NCBI GenBank assembly: GCA_021234155.1
Contig: JAJEKV010000040.1
Coordinates: forward strand, 7,811,161 to 7,875,160
From: Isoetes taiwanensis
Lineage: Eukaryota > Streptophyta > Lycopodiopsida > Isoetales > Isoetaceae
Direction: 5' to 3'
DNA length: 64,000 nucleotides
Numbering within the stretch: position 1 is the first letter of the stretch; every line of letters begins with the position of its first letter. Both the position numbers and the translations under genes were made by a program. This document shows positions 57,887-64,000 of this stretch, in pieces. The notes below the pieces were generated by a model, which made no database searches, was not told the origin of the DNA, and saw nothing but the letters and a program-made list of their open reading frames with translations.

Positions 57887-58102
57887 TTACGAAAGTGAGA
57901 GAGGAATTGAACGAAGCACCGTTAAAAGATCAGGTCCACCCAACTGGTTTGGGGTGAAGAGCAGGTTTTCCCTTGCCATATCTCCTTTATTCAATGCAAA
58001 CATGAATTCAAGGGTTTGAGCATGCATTGGAACGCCAGCTGGGTTAAGATTTCGGATTGTCATAGGTACAGTTTTTAATTTTAGCCATACAGGTGCATTC
58101 AT
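57887..58102 (-). other. Open minus frame, unrecognised
   Basis: 71 codons with protein-like sequence including TIRNLNPAGVPMHAQTLEFM and FALNKGDMARENLLFTPN. No splice border or homologue was established. Confidence 0.2.
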
Positions 58103-59580
58103 AGATGTACATTAAGGTCATTTGGATTATTCTTTTGCAAATGTCTTGTCCTCTATATGTACATAGAGGATTGCAACAGATCCACATTTAGAATATGCAT
58201 ATATTTGCATTTTCATATTCGGCTCATCCTTGCTCTATTCAATGCAATTCAATTCATGGCATAGTTAGAAGTTAGGAGTTAGGAGTTAGCTAACGCCTAA
58301 AGTATAATAACATCTAACTAGCTATTCTCAAACATACTAACGCCGTTAGTTTCAGCAAAAAAAAAAAAGGGAGATTTTGCAAATTTAATATATCTTCTAG
58401 ACTAATTTTAGCACGTAGATTACGAATTTGCAATAAAAAAAACTAAAGTAGTACTCTATCTTATCCCAATCACAGTTGCAATGTTAATATAAACCTGTCA
58501 CAGTTGCTAGAGGAGAGGGCTTTAAGCCTTCCATTTAATCTCTACTCAGTCATTTAATTCCATTGGCTTTTGCCACAGTTTTTCTCTTAAGGCCATTGAT
58601 GTGATCACAGTTTGACGTGCTCGGATGAAAAATCAATCTTGCAGGAAGGCTTTTTCCAATGGCTGAAATGTACACGTGGTTATCCTATGAAAATGGTTGG
58701 CCTTCGTTCACATTTTAAGAACATAGTTTTAGGTACAGGACTCTTCTAATCAGGCCTAGATTTGATTGTGCAGATGGGAAGCATCCTGGATGTGAGTCGT
58801 CTTTCTTCAGGAACGGAGAAACAAGACCATAGCCTAGCTCTCTTATTAGCCTCAATAGCATTATAGAAAACCCTTACCTCTCTAGATGGTGAGACGATCT
58901 GCAGACTGAGTGAGACGAATCACATCAATAGTAGAACTGAAGAAGACGGAGTGTCTGACTCTGAGACACACAACAGAGACTTCGATGGCTCATCCTCGAT
59001 TTTGGGCAGGATCCGCCCCCCTTGGCCGCCAAAACAACCGCACCAGAGGCTTCGGGAGGGAAAAATGAACACATGTGTTTTTTTTTTTCTTTCCAAAATT
59101 GACGCCTGTAAAATCTAGGCAAAACTAACCCCGTTAGTTTCAGGTTAGCAGTTAGGAAGTTATTTTCCGTTAGCCATTTGGGGGCTAACGCGTTATGTTC
59201 TAACTTCGTGGTGGAAATGAGGCAGCACTGCCAGGAACTTGGTTATTTAGGAAGAACAAAAAAAATCATATTTCTCAAAAATGGAAGTTTAGCTTATTTT
59301 TGCAATAAAATTTCGGACTAGGTTTCTGTTTTAGTTTCATCTAGGCCAATTTCAAGCACGTGGCCAATAACAAATCACATCTAAGAGAATCGTTACAAAA
59401 ACTTAGGTGCAGTTGGCAGAATGAGAGAGGGAGATCTAGCTATCATTGGCAGTTTAATGCAAAGCAAACTACCCACATTACGCCGAAGTCGAACAACTTA
59501 AATCAGTCAAACTTTCTGATTTGGATTTGATGGTTATATACTTCAGGAGATTGGTGCCATTCTTAATCTTACATTGTTGG
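58103..59580. other. AT-rich spacer with paired GTTAG-rich segments
   Basis: Segments at about 58265-58360 and 59125-59210 both carry CGTTAGTTTCAG with neighbouring runs of GTTAG(G/C), TAACGC and GTTAGC. They may be two copies, or two ends, of one small transposable element. No transposase is seen between them. Confidence 0.4.
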
Positions 59581-59710
59581 ATTTAAGAGGAAACAGGGTT
59601 AAGAGATGCCTCACATGTTAAGAGGTTGAATCTTAAAAGGGTTAAGAGGTGCCTCACGTGTTAAGAGGTTAAATCTTAAAAGGTGTTGAAGTGCTAAGAG
59701 GTGCCTTTCT
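59581..59710. repeat. Tandem repeat, unit about 49 bases
   Basis: GGGTTAAGAGATGCCTCACA and GGGTTAAGAGGTGCCTCACG each lead to TGTTAAGAGGTT(G/A)AATCTTAAAAG; a third partial copy follows (GCTAAGAGGTGCCT). Confidence 0.9.
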
Positions 59711-59883
59711 CTGCGAGTTTTGTTGATGGATTAAGAGAAAAACTTTTTGTTAGAAATAATTCAAGCCTCTGCTATGGCACAAATCTTCAGAACTATTCGC
59801 TAACTCATTATGCTGTATTTCATATTTGTTATTAAAGCTTTTTCTTGGCCTAAGAAGCGATAATGCTTTTAAAATCTTTTGAA

Positions 59884-59999
59884 GGTCATGATTCAATTGA
59901 GTGGAGGGAAAAGCTTGGTTAGAAAAAACATATTGCACCGTACCAAAAGGTCATGATTCAATTGAGTGGAGGAAAAGCTTGGTTAGAAAACATATTGCG
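59884..59999. repeat. Tandem duplication of about 64 bases
   Basis: AAGGTCATGATTCAATTGAG, then TGGAGG(G)AAAAGCTTGGTTAG and ACATATTGC, occurs at about 59882 and 59946. Confidence 0.92.
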
Positions 60000-60504
60000 G
60001 CTACTCATATTGCAATTGCACTCAAGGTCAACCACTGCAACACCCACATGAGCAGAAGTTAGATATATGTTTGGCTATAAAGATTGCCATAAAAATAGTT
60101 ACATGAGAATCTTAACGCACAAGTTAGACCATTACATGATAATATCAGATCACTTATGACGAAAACATTATCAAACCACCTCGAGTTTAAGGTTGGCATG
60201 CGGATATCGTTAAGGATCATAAGCACAAACCTTATGTCCTACAAGCACCATCAAGCCAACACACTGTAAGACATAATAAAAAAATTAGATATAAAACCAT
60301 TCGATGTAAATTCAAACCATTAAGAAATGTCAAAGGCAGATCATTTTCTCGATTTTGCAATATGTCAAAGTTGAACACAAAGTGGCCATGTTTTCGATCA
60401 AGTGTACAATGTTACATGATTCGGACTTAGTATTTCGGTAACCCTTTGATGTAATGGGCATTCTAGGTATGGGATGTTTCTAGAACAACTACCATGTCGA
60501 AAGC
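60000..60504. other. Spacer
   Basis: No feature recognised. Confidence 0.4.
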
Positions 60505-60606
60505 CTGTGCATAACATATGTCCAATTGAGGTGATAGGGAAGTTAAGCATAAGAAATGCCCATAACATATGTCCAATGCTAGGGAAGTTAAGCATAGGAA
60601 AGACTT
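60505..60606. repeat. Tandem duplication of about 55 bases
   Basis: CATAACATATGTCCAAT and AGGGAAGTTAAGCATA(A/G)GAAA occur twice in succession. Confidence 0.85.
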
Positions 60607-62545
60607 TACTGCATGCGAGAATATTCTTTTCCATTTTACATGAATGCTTTTACATGTGCAGATTGCATACACAAATATTGACTATATCAATGAGTCAAAC
60701 CTCCAATGGCATGGATTTTGTGAGGAGAAACAATGTGAAGGGATTGACCATCTCGAAGTACCTCAACGGCCAGCTTGACGTCTTGCGGGTTGTATGTGAT
60801 GGGCTTCATGCATAAATTTGTCAATTGTCTTGTCTCTGGAAGGGAATTGAAAGTAAGTTCTTTTCTCAACTTGCGTACGCTAGGGAACTGATTCTAACAT
60901 TGGTGTATTATTTATTGCTTATTTCATAGGTTACATCTAATTGGATTTCACATCAGTATAGGCTCTCGGCGGTGAAGTTTTTGGCGGATGCTCTACTTAA
61001 GCTTCTGTGAAGATGGAGATGCTATTCAAGGGACCAGTGGTAGTTGAATCTTACTTGGATCTTTGCCATTGTATTTGATAGATTGTTATAGAGATAGATT
61101 TGTTGCCATGTTAAAAGGCTATAACTTGCTACCTTGTTTGATGTCTGCTACCATGTAAGCGGGTTATAAATTTGGCTCGCCATACACTTATCTCAATACT
61201 CAGTTCAATTTGAATGTAATTGCACCCGCAATGCTTAAACTATAAAAGAGAGATTCACAAAGGATCAAAATGTTGTATGTATTTAGTTCTTAACATTTGA
61301 CTTGCACCCTATCGGAATATATCCAAGTTGATGTTCTTGTCCCAAGCTTGCACTTTTTTTTCTTCTTGTCAATGTGTTGTCATTGAAAGCCACAAAAATT
61401 GCATTTACACTTATTCTCCATCATTTTATGCTATCAAACCAAGCCAACCTTTAGTCGAGCGGCTTCAATCTGAAGATAGATCATGATGCACCCAATTGTG
61501 TTATTGATAGAAGTAGATGTTGGTTGCTCTAATTGACCATACTTCCATCTACAAGACTCTCTTGCTTGCTAAATCCCCAACATGTCTTCATGCTTGCTAA
61601 ATCAACAAGCCTTCATGACATGGGTGCTTGCTAAATCCCCAACACTTGTATTACAGAGTGTGATGGTTCCCGAGGAAACTTGGGGAGGCAACCTCTCATC
61701 CTCGGACTCAGACATTTCATGGATTACATGATGAAGAGGTTCTTTGTTGTAGATGCATTATTGGACACACTTTCATCGCCTTGACATGTTTTCATAAAGC
61801 AAGGTATTTGAGTATTTTCATAAGTGCATATGCAATTTATATCTTCTATCCTTCATGTTGTATTCTTATGATGCAGGTCCACAGCTAAAGCTAGGTCCCA
61901 TACATGCATGCAAGAGTTGTGTAATATTCATAACAATCTACAATCAATGTGAACATCTTTTTTCTATTGAATATCAATATATAAATACACTATTGTCTTT
62001 TTGCAAACATCTTCATATTTGCATATAAATATGTCCTCACTATGGGTTTGCCTTGTACAACAATCAAGCAACTCTTTTTAAATAATAACTCTTTCTTTTG
62101 CCCTAGAGCCAATTCCAAAAATATTAAGGGTGTACAACAGTCAACATCTCTTAATTACAGAATTATAGAGTTGCATGCACTTAATTACATTACATAAGAC
62201 TACGACCGATGGCGACTACAAAAAAATTGAGAAATATCTAACTATGTAAATCTGATGTAAAACAGAGTTCACATAACATCTACAATCTGGCGTGACTTCT
62301 AGTAGCATCTCGTGCGAGATTGAGACGATTCATATGCATAAGCAACACCTTTTATCTTGTGTTTAGCTGGTCAGAATGCAAATCTCACCCCTATTACCCA
62401 CTTCGGGATGGACAAAAACCCGCTTTGCCTTTTAGTAACTTTGTACCGATGGCGGCCGTATTACTCAAAGTAGTTACCCGTAATAACCTCATTACCACTA
62501 TAAAATAAGTTTCCATAGTCATCCATAGTATCTCGCTTCAAGTGC
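60607..62545. other. Intergenic spacer
   Basis: The minus frame 60687-60869 (LTFNSLPETRQLTNLCMKPI) could be an exon but is not recognised. GCTTGCTAAATC(C)CCAAC strings recur at about 61565, 61590 and 61629. Otherwise AT-rich. Confidence 0.4.
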
Positions 62546-62559
62546 ATGTTTCACTACCG

Positions 62560-63990
62560 TGCATTGGAGGATATAATAAAGGGATCCCCCCCTCATGATT
62601 TGTGCAGGCGTGAATGCTCCAAAATAATCACCAACTGCAATGTCTCATCGATATTGTCGATGTCATTTGCCCATAAATCCTCCACCTCATTCTCACCATC
62701 TCCAAGATCGATCCTATTAGTAGGCTCTAGTTTTCTCAACTCCCACCGCCACAATGGTGGACCCCTCACAAGCAAGGCCAATCAAAATTTATGCATGCCT
62801 TGCAAAAACATGAAAGAGGCCTGCACAATAATTTTGTTGGGTCATTTTATGTCTATTGACGACCTTGCCAATGAATTGATTGCACCCCTTTGGGAAGCAC
62901 ATCAAATCTTTGGGATCGATCAATGTCGGATCACCTCCCAAAATACCCTCTCCACATCCGATTTTTTTTTTCTCCCTCAAGGGCTTGATTCTTTTTTTTT
63001 ACTACCTTTCCATCCTTTTTTCTTTGTTCCGCTTCAAACCCACGGTTTATCAATTGCCCCTTCTCCATCGGGGTGTGCCTTTCCCATGTCCTTTGAACCA
63101 AAGAAATTCCAGGGGTTTGCATTCTTATTTTTTATGTTGTTGATGATATCTTGTTACATGATAGAATGCCGTCTTGACTTTAAATTGGGCTGCACACCCA
63201 TCGGACCAAACCAAATGATATTTCATATGGCCAGCACCATTCTCTTGCAATCATTTGAGGTGCATCTTGAATGCATCTTATAAGGTGTATCATGAATCTT
63301 GTCATCTTGAGGAAGTGTGTGCGAATGCACACATTTCCTCAATTTTCCATTTACCTTGAACATGGTAATATGAACCAAAATACTAATTTGTTCATTGTAC
63401 CAATGTTGTGCTTGAATCTCATTAAATGGCTTCAAGGTATAATTCTCTCTCGAGAAATCAACAAGCGATTAGAATGGAATCATCACGAAGTGTTCAGTAT
63501 GGATTCCTTTAAAGCGCTTGCTTTGCCAATGTGCCACAAAGTTGTGATATATAAACTTGGACATATGATCAAACATGCCGTCTAACATATCCTTTTGCAA
63601 TGCCATTCTTGTCAATTAACTTCAAGCCTTGAGGAAATTTTGCCATTCTTCTTGGCTTGACAAATTCCAAATTAGCTTCAAGCACACACAATGCAATTGC
63701 AAAAACAATTCTCGTGAAATTTTGACCTCATCATATTGAATGCCTTCTTGAATAAATCGCTTGCTCGTGCTTCACACAACAACATGTATTTCTCTCCTTT
63801 AGCTTTTCATTATGCAAGAGGGTTTTAAGTATTCGAACTGTCTAATGCCGATCTTGACTTACGGATCGATCAACAAAGCTACGGTATAGTTGATTTTTGC
63901 AAAATTACAAGGTTAGAATCATTCACACATTCGAAAATTTCACATCTATGTAAATTATCTCCCCAAAACCTCACATCCTTACATAAAATG
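62560..63990 (-). pseudogene. Relic of a DDE-transposase-like gene (WSDGC..QFK domain)
   Basis: Read on the minus strand across three frames, the order of motifs is YMLLCEARASDLFKKAF (about 63780-63740), then HWYNEQISILVHIT and KVNGKLRKCVHSHTLPQDDK (63410-63310), then HLVWSDGCAAQFKVKTAFYH and VTRYHQQHKK (63215-63140), then NPWNFFGS with GHGKG and DGEGAI in alternating frames (63120-63060), and an acidic tail LGDGENEVEDLWANDIDNID (62700-62640). Many eukaryotic proteins usually annotated as hypothetical share the sequence ILVH...ISDD...WVWSDGC.GQFK...FF.(S/T)GHGKG.HDGAGA, with conserved acidic residues in the pattern of an RNase H-fold transposase. The family link is from recall. Stops and frameshifts make this copy dead. 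The long plus-strand frame at 62546-63283 is its antisense shadow. Confidence 0.65.
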
Positions 63991-64000
63991 TACTCCATAG

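Noticed and set aside
62546-63283. Long plus-strand open frame of 245 codons
   Set aside because: It is antisense to the transposase-like motifs on the minus strand and is rich in Phe/Ser/Pro without any domain; best explained as a shadow.

Overview
The window looks like nuclear DNA of a land plant, most likely a fern. The reasons are spliced exons with GT/AG borders, a plant-type PPR (pentatricopeptide) coding block in the style of the large fern and lycophyte PPR families, a plant CYP97-type P450 fragment, plant LINE and Copia elements, and very low gene density. No rRNA, complete tRNA, CRISPR array or prokaryotic operon was seen. The species assignment is inference. Almost every coding stretch is partial or broken, so this is mainly a repeat-rich intergenic landscape with gene remnants. 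|| Layout: 0-9 kb holds sparse sequence with a 5'-truncated LINE (3.74-5.04 kb, minus), a CAT/CAC microsatellite (5.98 kb) and a small LINE-like scrap (6.5 kb). 9.1-10.4 kb has four exon-like blocks on the minus strand of an unrecognised gene; one block carries two internal stops plus a terminal one, each reachable by C-to-T change. 10.7-11.45 kb and 12.4-13.8 kb are local duplications; the second doubles a small terminal exon. 14.45-16.8 kb is a decayed PPR gene. 19.8-22.6 kb is a large imperfect inverted repeat of unknown identity. 24.06-25.33 kb is a minus-strand LINE reverse transcriptase relic. || 26.38-31.60 kb is a full-length but frame-broken Ty1/Copia retrotransposon with both LTRs, a primer-binding site, polypurine tracts and a perfect 5-bp target duplication (AAAGT). 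Its 3' part plus 1.4 kb of downstream flank, which includes a hAT-like relic, is repeated in tandem (units about 28.50-33.00 and 33.00-37.53 kb). 38.0-39.1 kb carries short tandem arrays, and 39.3-44.03 kb a satellite of about 795 bp. Two minisatellite blocks (42.25-42.68 and 44.03-44.59 kb) lie in opposite orientation. || 45-64 kb contains gene remnants: three exons of a CYP97B-like cytochrome P450 (48.9-49.65 kb, plus), three phase-compatible exons of a NOMO-like carbohydrate-binding-fold protein (53.17-53.97 kb, minus), several unrecognised exon candidates, a short retroposon with a 19-bp target duplication (51.49-51.77 kb), and at 62.56-63.99 kb (minus) a relic of a DDE-transposase-like gene with a WSDGC..QFK core. 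|| No cooperating gene system or new defence or biosynthetic pathway was found. The most informative features are the structural ones: the Copia insertion and later tandem duplication, the inverted repeats, the satellite array, and the localised indel pattern that hints at consensus error or unusual decay in 26-44 kb.
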